A stretch of 32,442 nt of DNA, from positions 1 to 32,442 of the forward strand of contig CANHJH010000010.1 in NCBI GenBank assembly GCA_947460365.1. Reading direction: 5' to 3'. Made by a program: the position numbers and the translations under genes. Positions 1 to 8,560 of the stretch are shown here, piece by piece. Below the pieces are notes generated by a model, which saw nothing but the letters and a program-made list of their open reading frames with translations, ran no database searches and had not been told where the DNA came from. Source of the stretch: Sphingobacteriia bacterium. GTDB lineage: Bacteria > Bacteroidota > Bacteroidia > Chitinophagales > Chitinophagaceae. The first letter of the stretch is position 1. The number at the start of each line of letters is the position of its first letter.

Positions 1-579
1 CTATTTGCTGAAAAGGGATTTGAGGGCAGCTCTATAAGAGACTTGGCCACCATTGCAGATGTAAATATTGCGATGGTGAATTACTATTTCGGGTCGAAAG
101 AAAAATTGTATGAAGCGGTGATTGAGAAGCGGGTGCTTTACATGAGAGATTTCATAGACAATGTTTTATCAAATACTTCATTATCGTTGATTGATCAATT
201 AGACTTAATTATAGACGGATTTGTAATCCGTTTTTTATCGGATCCATTGTATCACCGGGTATTGCAGCAAGAGTTGCTCGTTTCAAAAAGGGCGCACATG
301 CATGAGCGTATCATTGAATTGATCATAAAAAATGCCAAAGATGTAATTAACATTATAGATAAAGGAATTCGGAATAAAGCATTCAAAAAAGCTGATCCGG
401 AATTAATATTTGCTTCTATACTTGGTACTATAAGTCAGGTTATGTTATCAAAAACTTTATGCAATCGCTTAATGGACAAGCCGATAGAATTTGACCCGTA
501 TTCAGATAAAAAAATACAAGAAAGATTATCATCACATATTAAACAATTCGTTCACGCTCTTCTAATTATAAATAAATAA
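1..579 (+). CDS. TetR/AcrR-family transcriptional regulator (5' end cut by window)
   Basis: The reading frame is open from the first base, so the start lies upstream; 192 codons are visible and probably 15-25 N-terminal residues are missing. The first visible residues (LFAEKGFEGSSIRDLA, then NYYFGSKEKLYEAV) are the second half of a TetR helix-turn-helix: the YYxFGSKEKLY stretch is the family signature of the recognition helix and the helix after it. The remaining ~150 residues are helical and would form the ligand-binding and dimer domain, which is too divergent to predict a ligand. The stop is one base before the ATG of the efflux adaptor, so it is co-transcribed with the pump. By family precedent it represses this operon until a toxic compound binds (inference). 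The in-frame TTG at 43 is not a credible start because it would remove half of the DNA-binding domain. Confidence 0.88.
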   Translation, partial: LFAEKGFEGSSIRDLATIADVNIAMVNYYFGSKEKLYEAVIEKRVLYMRDFIDNVLSNTSLSLIDQLDLIIDGFVIRFLSDPLYHRVLQQELLVSKRAHMHERIIELIIKNAKDVINIIDKGIRNKAFKKADPELIFASILGTISQVMLSKTLCNRLMDKPIEFDPYSDKKIQERLSSHIKQFVHALLIINK

Positions 580-580
580 A

Positions 581-1627
581 ATGGAACAAAGAAGTACACA
601 TTCAAACAAAAAAAAGTCGCCCGTTAAACTCATCATTTTATTATCGGTATTGAGTATTGGCGCTTTTATTGGATTTAAAAAGATAAGGTTTGCACTTACA
701 CATGAAACAACGGATAATGCGCAGGTTGAAGCTCAAATTACTCCTGTATTACCCAGAGTGGCAGGGTATGTTAAAAATATTACTGTAAAAGATTATGATA
801 GTGTAAAAGCCGGGGATTTATTAGTAGAATTAGATGATGCGGAATTACAAGCACAATTAAGTGAGATGGACGCAGACTATAAACAAGCTGAAGTTGATAT
901 TATTCAAGCAAGAGCCAATTTAAATAACGCAGTTATCTCCTTAAAAGTAAACAAGGGTAACCTTGAGTTAAGTGATTATAAAAACAGTAAAGCCTTGGCT
1001 GATTTCAACAGAGACAAAAAATTATATGAGGGAGAGGCTATCACCAAAAAGCAATTAGATGACAGTAAATTTAATTATGAAATAGCTACTAAAACAGCAG
1101 CAAACGTTAAAAATGATTTATCAACGGCTGAAAGTAGAATAGCCGTATTACAATCAGCCATCCAGAAAGCAGAAGCGGTAATGACTGTAAAGCGTGCGAG
1201 GATTGATCAACAACAATTGAAAATTACTTATACAAAAGTATATGCGCCACAAGGAGGTAAAATTGGCAAGAAAACCATTAGTATTGGACAGTTTGTACAA
1301 ATTGGCACTCCAATGTTTTCGATTGTAAATGATAGTGCATATTGGATTGTTGCAAACTTTAAAGAAAACCAAATTAAATCATTACTTCCTGGAAAGAAAG
1401 TTGACATTGAAATTGACGCATTTCCAGACATGAAATTAACCGGAACAGTAGCTAGCTTAAGTGAGGCAACCGGTGCTAAATTTGCACTATTACCCCCCGA
1501 CAACTCAAGTGGAAACTTTGTAAAAGTTACGCAACGTGTGCCTGTAAAAATTTGGTTTGATAATTTACCACAAATTAAACATTTTCTTAGAGCGGGTTTG
1601 AGTGCAAGTATTATAGCCGAAAAATAA
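581..1627 (+). CDS. EmrA/HlyD-type periplasmic adaptor of a multidrug efflux pump
   Basis: This is a membrane-fusion protein of 348 residues that links an inner-membrane MFS pump to an outer-membrane channel. A basic N-terminus is followed by one membrane anchor (about residues 17-35). Then come the EmrA hallmark TTDNAQVEAQITPVLPRVAG and the first half of the lipoyl/barrel domain (VKAGDLLVELDD). An Ala/Lys/Gln-rich alpha-helical hairpin covers about residues 90-210. The second barrel half (IGQFVQIGTPMFSIV) and a beta domain end the protein. Length is normal for EmrA (~350-390). It starts one base after the TetR stop and ends 13 bases before the MFS gene, so translation is probably coupled. 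The substrate cannot be read from the sequence. Confidence 0.9.
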   Translation: MEQRSTHSNKKKSPVKLIILLSVLSIGAFIGFKKIRFALTHETTDNAQVEAQITPVLPRVAGYVKNITVKDYDSVKAGDLLVELDDAELQAQLSEMDADYKQAEVDIIQARANLNNAVISLKVNKGNLELSDYKNSKALADFNRDKKLYEGEAITKKQLDDSKFNYEIATKTAANVKNDLSTAESRIAVLQSAIQKAEAVMTVKRARIDQQQLKITYTKVYAPQGGKIGKKTISIGQFVQIGTPMFSIVNDSAYWIVANFKENQIKSLLPGKKVDIEIDAFPDMKLTGTVASLSEATGAKFALLPPDNSSGNFVKVTQRVPVKIWFDNLPQIKHFLRAGLSASIIAEK

Positions 1628-1640
1628 AAATTAAAAAAAT

Positions 1641-3215
1641 ATGGCGACCCCAAAAGGTTTTGCTAAAGCAATTATAATTATTACCACTGTTTCAGCAGCT
1701 GTTATGGAATTGATAGATACGTCTATCATTAACGTAGCATTAACTGATATGAGTGGGAGTTTAGGTGTGAATATAGAAGATATCAGCTGGGTCATTACTT
1801 CTTATGCAATTGCGAATGTGATAATCATTCCTTTAACAGGATTTTTAGCCGCTTATTTTGGCAGAAAAAATTATTACCTGGCATCAATGATTATATTCAC
1901 GATCGCATCATACCTATGTGGGCAATCTTCTAGTTTATTGGAAATAGTTATTTGGCGATTTGTGCAAGGTGTTGGAGGTGGTGCATTGCTATCTACCTCA
2001 CAATCTATTTTATTTGATGCGTTTGAGCCAAAAGACAGAGGTAAGGCAGCAGGCTTATTTGGTATGGGCTTAATCTTAGGGCCTACTTTAGGCCCCACAT
2101 TGGGAGGCTATATCATGCAACACTTTAGTTGGCCACTCATATTTATGATTAATATTCCCATTGGGATTATTGCTACTGTGTTATCCTATATTTTTATAGA
2201 AAAGCAAGAAAACGAAGGTAAAAATAAATCAACTATTCATATTGATTACCTGGGAATCGGATTGTTGGCTGCATTTATTAGTTGTTTACAATTTGTGTTG
2301 GAAAGAGGTCAGAGTGAGGATTGGTTTAACAGTGAATCAATTAGAATTTGTTCATTAATTGCCACTGTTTCATTTATTGTATTTGTATGGCATGAATTGA
2401 GAATAAAAAATCCGGCTGTAAATATCAGGCTACTGGGCAATAGAAATTTAGCTTTTACCAGTATTTTCACATTTATTGCCGGCATTGGATTGTTTACTTC
2501 GGTATTTGTATATCCTATTCTTGCACAACGTGTACTGGGATTTACTGCATATGAAACCGGTTTAACATTATTAGCTCCTACTATAGCCGGTGTTATTGCA
2601 ATGCCTATTATGGGCATATTAATGAGTAAAGGGGTATCACCTGTTCCTTTTGTAACCATTGGCTTTATACTATTTACCTGTTATGCCTTTATGAATGCAG
2701 GTATAAGTCCAGATATAGGAAGAAATGATTTATTTTTTCCATTTATATTACGTGCATTGGGAATTGCAATGTGTCAGTTACCACTGATTAATCAAGCAGT
2801 TGCGGGATTGCATCCTAAAGATTATGCAACCGGGATTGGAATAAATAATATGATTCGTCAACTAGGGGGAGCTTCTGGTATAGCGATAGCAAACAATTAT
2901 ATTGCTCAACGATATGCACAACATAGAATAGATTTGGTAAGTAATATGCAAAATGGTCAAATGCAAGCAAACGCAATTGCTCAAAATATAATTGCAAAAA
3001 CAGGGGACGTAGCTTCTGTAGCAAATACAAAAGCATTAACATTAATAAACTCAACAGTTGAGCGACAGTCCTATTTTCTATCGTATTTAGATACACTTAG
3101 ACTTATAGGTATATTTTTCATTATAGCGCTACCATTGGTATTATTTTTAAGAACCAAAAAGAAAACTGCAGCAGAAATAGAAGCTTCATTAAAAGCAGCC
3201 AGTGAAGCACATTAA
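1641..3215 (+). CDS. EmrB/QacA-type 14-TM MFS drug:H+ antiporter (DHA2 family)
   Basis: This is an inner-membrane proton-coupled exporter of 524 residues, the usual DHA2 length. Visible family motifs are the N-terminal ELIDTSIINVAL, motif A after TM2 (GFLAAYFGRK), motif B-like WRFVQGVGGG, and the antiporter motif C (GLILGPTLGPTLGG). Hydrophobic segments spread over the protein are consistent with 14 TM helices, and the C-terminus is short and Lys-rich. The acidic residue in TM1 (ELIDT) matches the residue linked to cation recognition in this family. The position between an EmrA-like adaptor and a TolC-like channel indicates a tripartite pump spanning both membranes. The exported compounds are unknown; lipophilic drugs, dyes or organic acids are typical. 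Confidence 0.92.
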   Translation: MATPKGFAKAIIIITTVSAAVMELIDTSIINVALTDMSGSLGVNIEDISWVITSYAIANVIIIPLTGFLAAYFGRKNYYLASMIIFTIASYLCGQSSSLLEIVIWRFVQGVGGGALLSTSQSILFDAFEPKDRGKAAGLFGMGLILGPTLGPTLGGYIMQHFSWPLIFMINIPIGIIATVLSYIFIEKQENEGKNKSTIHIDYLGIGLLAAFISCLQFVLERGQSEDWFNSESIRICSLIATVSFIVFVWHELRIKNPAVNIRLLGNRNLAFTSIFTFIAGIGLFTSVFVYPILAQRVLGFTAYETGLTLLAPTIAGVIAMPIMGILMSKGVSPVPFVTIGFILFTCYAFMNAGISPDIGRNDLFFPFILRALGIAMCQLPLINQAVAGLHPKDYATGIGINNMIRQLGGASGIAIANNYIAQRYAQHRIDLVSNMQNGQMQANAIAQNIIAKTGDVASVANTKALTLINSTVERQSYFLSYLDTLRLIGIFFIIALPLVLFLRTKKKTAAEIEASLKAASEAH

Positions 3216-3233
3216 ATTTTACACAAACTTAGT

Positions 3234-4526
3234 ATGAAAAAAATAATCACCCTCTCCATTTTCAGTTTGCTTTTACAAAAAAGTTTTACTCAAGTAAAAG
3301 TGAATAATGAATTGAAACAACTTATTGTACAATCGTTTACATATTTCCCTAAAGTAAGTGAAGCGGAGAATGCAATTAGTACTGCAAATGAAAAAATTAA
3401 ATTTAATCAACTATCTAATTCACCTTCTGTTGTTGCGATTGGAAGTTACACATTTATTCAGCCAGTTGCTAAAGTGATATTTCCGGTAAATGGAGTGGAC
3501 AAAGCATTTCAATTTCAGCCAGAGCATAACTTATATACGAATTTAAATGCGAACTATACCATAGCGGATTTTGGCAGACTAAAAGCTACAATAGAAAGAG
3601 CGAAAGATGATATACTTTATGCAAAACATAATGTTGAAAATGTAAAATTTCAATTAGCAACACAAGTAGCTTCAATTTATTATAGTATATGCTATTTACA
3701 ACAAGCAATTATGGTACAAGACAGCATATTAAACGTGCTGGAAGAAAATAAAAAAATAGTGACCACTAAATTAGCAGATGGGGATGGCCTAAAGTTAGAT
3801 TTATTAAATATTCAGGCAAATATTGACAATGAGTTAAATAGAAAAATAGATCTTATCAATTCGCTGCAAAAGCAACAGGGTTTACTCAATTATACAACAG
3901 GTTCAACATCTATAACGGGCGATCAATTTGATTTTGATATTGCCTATTCTCCAATAAATGACACCATGGTTGCGTTTATTGATCAACAACCAGACTTTTT
4001 ATTAGTCAAAGATAAAATTCAGCAAGCTAAACATGAAATTGCCATTACTACTTTACAAGACAAACCAATGGTAAATCTCAATGCAGGTGCGGGTTTCAGA
4101 AATGGCATACAACCGGATATTGCAGCGTTTAAATTTAATTATTTAGCAGGGATTTCATTAGTAGTTCCGATATATACCGGTGGAAAGACCAAGCAACAAC
4201 TGAGGTTGCAACAAACATTATTGAAACAACAAGAACTATCGTTGAATTCTTTACAACACAGTTATAAGAAAGATATTCAACAAGCGTATTTAGATATAAA
4301 TTCAGCAGTATCTAGAATTGAAAATACCAAGGGACAAATTAATCAGGCAAAATATGCTGAACAGCTTGCTTCATTTAGATACAAAAATGGGGTTGGTACT
4401 AATTTGGAATTTATGAATGCTGTTGCGAATGTTCAGAGAGCAACGCTAACAAAGCTTCAATATCAGTATCAATTATGTGTTGCTAAAATTGAGTTGGCAA
4501 AGTTATTAGGGGAGAAATATTGGTAA
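3234..4526 (+). CDS. TolC-family outer-membrane efflux protein
   Basis: A 430-residue outer-membrane factor that forms the exit duct of the pump. The N-terminus is a signal peptide (MKKIITLSIFSLLLQKSFTQ, cleavage near residue 19). The rest shows the duplicated OEP pattern: two long Gln/Ala/Asn-rich alpha-helical regions (about 60-215 and 255-425), each containing beta-strand segments such as NYLAGISLVVPIYTGGKTKQ, the typical turn into the second repeat. Length fits the family (410-480). It is the last gene of the efflux operon, 18 bases after the MFS stop. No clear intrinsic terminator follows in the 59 bases before mgtE, so limited read-through into mgtE is possible. Confidence 0.88.
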   Translation: MKKIITLSIFSLLLQKSFTQVKVNNELKQLIVQSFTYFPKVSEAENAISTANEKIKFNQLSNSPSVVAIGSYTFIQPVAKVIFPVNGVDKAFQFQPEHNLYTNLNANYTIADFGRLKATIERAKDDILYAKHNVENVKFQLATQVASIYYSICYLQQAIMVQDSILNVLEENKKIVTTKLADGDGLKLDLLNIQANIDNELNRKIDLINSLQKQQGLLNYTTGSTSITGDQFDFDIAYSPINDTMVAFIDQQPDFLLVKDKIQQAKHEIAITTLQDKPMVNLNAGAGFRNGIQPDIAAFKFNYLAGISLVVPIYTGGKTKQQLRLQQTLLKQQELSLNSLQHSYKKDIQQAYLDINSAVSRIENTKGQINQAKYAEQLASFRYKNGVGTNLEFMNAVANVQRATLTKLQYQYQLCVAKIELAKLLGEKYW

Positions 4527-4585
4527 TTTTAAGGAAAATTATTTTTAGTAAACAGGTTTTTAATTATTCTGGCTAAATTGCAGGC

Positions 4586-5977
4586 ATGTCACTGGAACTT
4601 GAACAACTCGGTTTATTTGAATCATTTGAAGCTTTAATTTCAAGAGAAGATACACTTGAGATCAGAGAGTTTTTGAATGACCAAAACATAAGTGATGTTG
4701 CCAGTTTAATCAATGAATACCCTCAGTATGAGGCAAGGATTATTGCCAATATGCTGATTCATCGTGCAGCAAGTGTTTTTAAGATTTTAGATATTTCGCA
4801 ACAAAAAGATATAGTTAAAGCACTACCTTCTTCCAAAACTGCGGAACTCTTAAATGAATTACCTGCAGATGACAGAACGGATTTCTTAGAAGAATTACCC
4901 AAGGCTGCTATTAGAGACTTAATAAAACTATTAGATCCGGAAGAGAGAAAAATTACGCTTTCCCTATTAGGCTATCCGGAAGATAGTGTGGGTAGACTAA
5001 TGACGCCTGACTATGTATATGTATACGCAGATAATACGATAGCGGAGGTATTTGATACCTTACGGAAACATGGGCGCAATAGTGAAACGATAGATGTAGT
5101 ATATGTTATAGATGAATCGGGACTATTAATAGATGATTTAAGAATTAGGGATATTATTTTAGCAGATACGCATAAAAAAGTAGCTGAAATAATAGATGGT
5201 CGGGTAGTTTCATTGAATGTGAATGATGATCAAGAAAATGCCAGTCAGGTATTTAAGATGAACAATCGGGTAGCTTTACCAGTAGTTGATGAAAACAATA
5301 TATTGTTGGGTATTGTTACTATTGATGATATGCTTTGGGTGGCAAATGAAGAGTTCAGCGAAGACATGCAAAAAATGGGGGGAACGGAGGCCTTGGATGA
5401 GCCTTATTTAGATATTCCATTGTTTAAACTATTTAGGAAAAGAATTGGCTGGCTGGTTATATTATTTTTAGGTGAAATGCTGACTGCAACTGCTATGGGA
5501 TACTTTGAAGATGAAATAGCCAAAGCGGTTGTACTTGCGCTGTTTATTCCGTTGATTATTTCAAGTGGTGGGAACAGTGGATCACAGGCTTCTACTTTAA
5601 TTATTCAAGCGATGGCTGTGGGAGAAATTACGTTGGAAGATTGGTGGCGTGTTTTGAGAAGAGAATTAATTAGTGGATTATTATTAGGGGCAGTTTTAGG
5701 TATTATTGGGTTTATTCGTGTTGCTGTTTGGCAATCAATTCTTCCAAATGTATATGGCGAGCAATGGCTAATGATTGCATTAACAGTAGGATTTTCTTTA
5801 ATTGGGGTAATATTATGGGGTACGCTAAGTGGTTCTATGCTACCGCTCCTATTAAAAAAATTAGGTGCAGACCCTGCAGTATCATCCGCACCGTTTGTGG
5901 CTACAATGGTAGATGTTACCGGCCTGATTATTTATTTTAGCTTTGCCTATTTATTTTTACAGGGTTTACTTTTATAA
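4586..5977 (+). CDS. mgtE: MgtE-family Mg2+ channel/transporter
   Basis: A Mg2+-gated Mg2+ channel of the inner membrane, 463 residues as usual for MgtE. Domains in order: a helical N domain (about 1-130) with the typical LLNELPADDRTDFLEELP repeat, two CBS domains (about 135-260, beginning near EDSVGRLMTPDYVYV), a connecting plug helix, and a five-helix membrane domain (about 285-463). The pore-forming sequence GGNSGSQAS and the buried aspartate in the last helix (FVATMVDVTGLIIYF) are present. Acidic N and CBS domains sense cytosolic Mg2+ in characterised homologues. No M-box-like leader is visible in the 59-base upstream gap, so control may be at the protein level. A second, unrelated Mg2+ transporter (CorA) is at 24497-25435. 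Confidence 0.93.
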   Translation: MSLELEQLGLFESFEALISREDTLEIREFLNDQNISDVASLINEYPQYEARIIANMLIHRAASVFKILDISQQKDIVKALPSSKTAELLNELPADDRTDFLEELPKAAIRDLIKLLDPEERKITLSLLGYPEDSVGRLMTPDYVYVYADNTIAEVFDTLRKHGRNSETIDVVYVIDESGLLIDDLRIRDIILADTHKKVAEIIDGRVVSLNVNDDQENASQVFKMNNRVALPVVDENNILLGIVTIDDMLWVANEEFSEDMQKMGGTEALDEPYLDIPLFKLFRKRIGWLVILFLGEMLTATAMGYFEDEIAKAVVLALFIPLIISSGGNSGSQASTLIIQAMAVGEITLEDWWRVLRRELISGLLLGAVLGIIGFIRVAVWQSILPNVYGEQWLMIALTVGFSLIGVILWGTLSGSMLPLLLKKLGADPAVSSAPFVATMVDVTGLIIYFSFAYLFLQGLLL

Positions 5978-5978
5978 C

Positions 5979-6018
5979 TATCAATTACCCATTGTCAATT
6001 ATCAATTACTGATTACTG
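5979..6018. repeat. short AT-rich direct repeats between convergent genes
   Basis: The 42-base gap between the mgtE and prfB 3' ends is built from repeats: TATCAATTAC occurs at 5979-5988 and again at 6000-6009, followed by two tandem copies of TACTGAT. No GC-rich hairpin is present. It may be simple-sequence drift or a weak transcription end; no function is claimed. Confidence 0.5.
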
Positions 6019-6019
6019 A

Positions 6020-7109
6020 TTATCCTTCTTCTTTTTCGAGCATTAAATATGCTTTAATGAATCCATCTAAATCACCATCCATTACGGGACCAACATTACC
6101 TACTTCATAATTAGTCCGATGATCTTTAATCATCTTATAAGGATGAAATACATAACTTCTGATTTGGCTTCCCCATTCTATTTTTTTCTTTCCGGCATTT
6201 GTTGCATTAAGTGCTTCCTGACGTTTTCTCAGTTCCTCTTCATACAAACGGCTTTTCAGCATTTTCATAGCCAATTCCCTATTTTCACCCTGCGTTCTTG
6301 CTTGCTGACATTCTACGATAAAACCACTAGGGATATGTTTTAAACGAACTGCTGTTTCAACCTTGTTTACGTTTTGGCCACCGCTACCACCACTTCTATA
6401 AAAAGCCCATTCTAAGTCACTCGGATTTACATTAATTTCAATGCTGTCATCAATTAAAGGATACACAAAAACGGAGGCAAAAGAAGTATGTCTGCGGGCA
6501 TTACTGTCGAAAGGAGAAATTCTTACTAACCGGTGAACACCGCTTTCTGCTTTCAAAAAGCCATAGGAGAAATCCCCTTCAAACTGAAGTGTAGCACTTT
6601 TAATACCAGCTCCATCTCCTTCTTGAAAATCTAATTCAGTGACTTTCCATCCTTGTTTTTCACCGTACATCCGATACATCCGATATAACATTTCGGCCCA
6701 ATCTTGACTTTCCGTTCCGCCAGCACCTGGATTTATTTGTAATACAGCAGGTAATTCATCTTCCGGTTTATTCAATGTACTTTTAAATTCGGCTTCTTCT
6801 ATCTGTTGTAGGGCATATTCAAAGGCTTGTTTTGTTTCATCTTCTGTAGCATCTTCCGATTTCCAGAAATCGAACAATAATGCAAAGTCATCCACGGCAT
6901 TACTTACTTGTTTGAATAGTTTCAACCAATATTCATTAACCTTAATTTCTTTCATCACAGATGTTGCACGAATATTATCGTCCCAAAAGCCGGGTGAAAG
7001 AGAAAGTTGGCGATCTGTTTCTACTTTATATGTGCGGTTCTCCACGTCAAAGAAACCTCCTCAGGACCAAAACGCGGTCTCTCATAACTTTAATTTGCTC
7101 TTGTGTCAT
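6020..7109 (-). CDS. prfB: Peptide chain release factor 2, with programmed +1 frameshift
   Basis: RF2 ends translation at UGA and UAA. The reading starts at ATG 7109-7107 and gives 20 codons ([20 protein letters not shown]) before an in-frame TGA at 7049-7047. After a +1 shift at CTT TGA C the frame continues [10 protein letters not shown] to the stop at 6020, giving about 362 residues, the normal RF2 length. The anticodon-like SPF tripeptide ([16 protein letters not shown]) and the catalytic GGQ ([17 protein letters not shown]) are both visible. The frameshift autoregulates RF2: when RF2 is scarce the ribosome pauses at UGA and shifts. The gene lies 40 bases downstream of rnpB on the same strand and converges with mgtE. 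Calling it from 7045 alone would lose the N-terminus. Confidence 0.96.
7046..7061 (-). promoter_or_regulatory. prfB +1 recoding site (internal SD plus slippery CUU UGA C)
   Basis: On the minus strand the sequence reads AGGAGGTTTCTTTGAC: a perfect internal Shine-Dalgarno (AGGAGG, 7061-7056), a 3-base spacer, the slippery CTT codon (7052-7050) and the UGA stop with the poor-context C after it. This matches the layout of the E. coli prfB site. Strong SD sequences are otherwise rare in this window, so its presence here points to the recoding role. Confidence 0.95.
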
Positions 7110-7149
7110 GTTGCGAATGTACTAATTAGAAATAATAAGAATAAAAAAA

Positions 7150-7504
7150 CTACAAACCTCGTAAGCCGGATTCTGTTTCAAATCCATCATTTATCTGGCC
7201 GGCACATTACTATGCCGATCTTGCTGCCTACCCTGGATCTTGAGCGAGCAGCCCTCAAACGATCCTATACATGGCATTACAGTACCCAAGGTTTACCCGC
7301 TACCTATGTTACCATTTGTAGCCGTGAGCTCTTACCTCACATTTTCACCTTTTTCTCAACGAATTGAGATAGTTATTTTCTGTGGCACTTTCTCTTTCTT
7401 ACCGTTGTAAGAAGCCGGCGCTTAACCGGTAGGTTGCTCTATACTGTCCGGACTTTCCTCACCCCTACCATTACAGCATGGGTGCGATGGATCGGGCTTG
7501 TAGC
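7150..7504 (-). ncRNA. rnpB: RNase P RNA (bacterial class A)
   Basis: This is the catalytic RNA that matures tRNA 5' ends. Read on the minus strand it carries the conserved blocks of bacterial RNase P RNA: GAGGAAAGTCCGGACA (7460-7445), GTGAGGTAAGAGCTCAC (7340-7324) and ACAGAATCCGGCTTAC (7176-7161). The ends form helix P1: CTACAAGCC at 7503-7495 pairs with GGTTTGTAG at 7158-7150, which sets the boundaries to within a few bases. The length of ~355 nt is normal. A run of seven T follows the 3' end and may terminate transcription before prfB. The + strand open frame here (6912-7367) is a shadow. Confidence 0.96.
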
Positions 7505-7507
7505 ATG

Positions 7508-7515
7508 TAAAGATA
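7508..7515 (-). promoter_or_regulatory. candidate -7 element of the rnpB promoter
   Basis: The minus strand reads TATCTTTA, one mismatch from the Bacteroidetes -7 consensus TAnnTTTG. It ends about 4-5 bases before the mature RNase P RNA 5' end deduced from helix P1, which is the expected spacing to a start site. I see no good -33 TTTG, so support comes mainly from position. Confidence 0.45.
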
Positions 7516-7531
7516 CAAAACTGTGGGAATT

Positions 7532-8560
7532 TTACTTGAATTCGAAATATACGATTGTAGCACCATAACCAAATCGAGTATCATACTGATTGATAAAGTA
7601 CTTCACTTCTTTTCTGGTTTTGAGGTATTCATGAATTTCTTCCCGTAATTTACCGGAGCCAACACCATGAATTACGATTAATTCAAATTGATGATGCGCG
7701 ACAGAAATATCAATCCATTTCTCCAGCTCTTTTAATTGTAAAGTGAGCATTTCAAAATTGCTCATAGAAGCGAAATTGTCTGCTAATTTTTCGATGTGCA
7801 AATCAATTACTGAACGAGCTGGGGGTAAATGTTCGCGAGCTTTTCCAGCGTCGTATACTTTAAAGCCTTTGGCAACCAAACTATCTAATGGAAAATATTC
7901 CACTTCCTTGTCAGGGTATTTTTCGTATAATAAATACGAAAATGTTGGTTCATTGTTTTCTTTAAGCGCTTCTACTTTTTGAAAAACTTGTTTAGGTTTC
8001 AGTTTTAAAGCAGTTTCAAAATGTGGAGCTTTATTTTTTTGGGAATTTTTAAGGCTAAATTCTATACTAAATAATGGGCTATCATTTACTGCAGCAAAAT
8101 CGATATCATGTAAATAAAAATCATGAAAAGGCTGGATTTCATTCAGCAATTCGAAATTAGATATACCATTAAATTGTTGTTGATAGATAAATTTAAGGTG
8201 TTGATCCGTATTGTTGATTAGATGTATTTTAAGCACATCAACCACTTCGTCATTAAAGTCATCTAATTCAAATTTGGGAATAAAACTCAACCAAACCCCA
8301 TTGGCAACTTTTAATTTATTGGGTTGAGGTTTTTCTTTAGGAAGTTGATCGATGTAGGTTTTGGGTTCCAATTTTTTAGACGGGATTAATTTTTTCTCCG
8401 TAAATCTTTTAAAATAGGGAAAATCAATTTGATCCATATACGCAGGAAATTTTACACCGCGTACTTCAATCATCACCATTTTATCATTAATGATTTCAAC
8501 TACTTTACCCTCCTCATTGCTGTGCAATACTAAAATATCATCCCCAAGCTGGTACTTCAT
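7532..8560 (-). CDS. DUF2027 and Smr-domain protein
   Basis: A 342-residue protein. Residues 1-50 form a small beta-rich module (MKYQLGDDILVLHSNEEGKVVEI) resembling the N-terminal part of Bacteroidetes DUF2027 proteins. Residues ~85-220 are a beta-sandwich-like middle. Residues ~250-342 are a Smr domain with VIDLHIEKL (251-259) and the nuclease/nucleic-acid motif HGVGSGKLREEIH (298-310). Smr domains, as in the MutS2 C-terminus, bind or nick nucleic acids and in MutS2-type proteins act on branched DNA or collided ribosomes. The role of this fusion is not established. The ATG overlaps the permease stop by one base (TAATG), so the two are translationally coupled. Confidence 0.85.
   Translation of the reverse strand: MKYQLGDDILVLHSNEEGKVVEIINDKMVMIEVRGVKFPAYMDQIDFPYFKRFTEKKLIPSKKLEPKTYIDQLPKEKPQPNKLKVANGVWLSFIPKFELDDFNDEVVDVLKIHLINNTDQHLKFIYQQQFNGISNFELLNEIQPFHDFYLHDIDFAAVNDSPLFSIEFSLKNSQKNKAPHFETALKLKPKQVFQKVEALKENNEPTFSYLLYEKYPDKEVEYFPLDSLVAKGFKVYDAGKAREHLPPARSVIDLHIEKLADNFASMSNFEMLTLQLKELEKWIDISVAHHQFELIVIHGVGSGKLREEIHEYLKTRKEVKYFINQYDTRFGYGATIVYFEFK

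Noticed and set aside
4527..4585. Mg2+ riboswitch before mgtE
   Set aside because: The gap is only 59 bases, with no structured GC-containing helices; too short for an M-box. The 46-base gap before corA is also too short.
6912..7367. + strand open frame over the prfB 5' end and rnpB
   Set aside because: It crosses the RF2 coding region and the conserved RNase P RNA helices; it has no domain and no leader.
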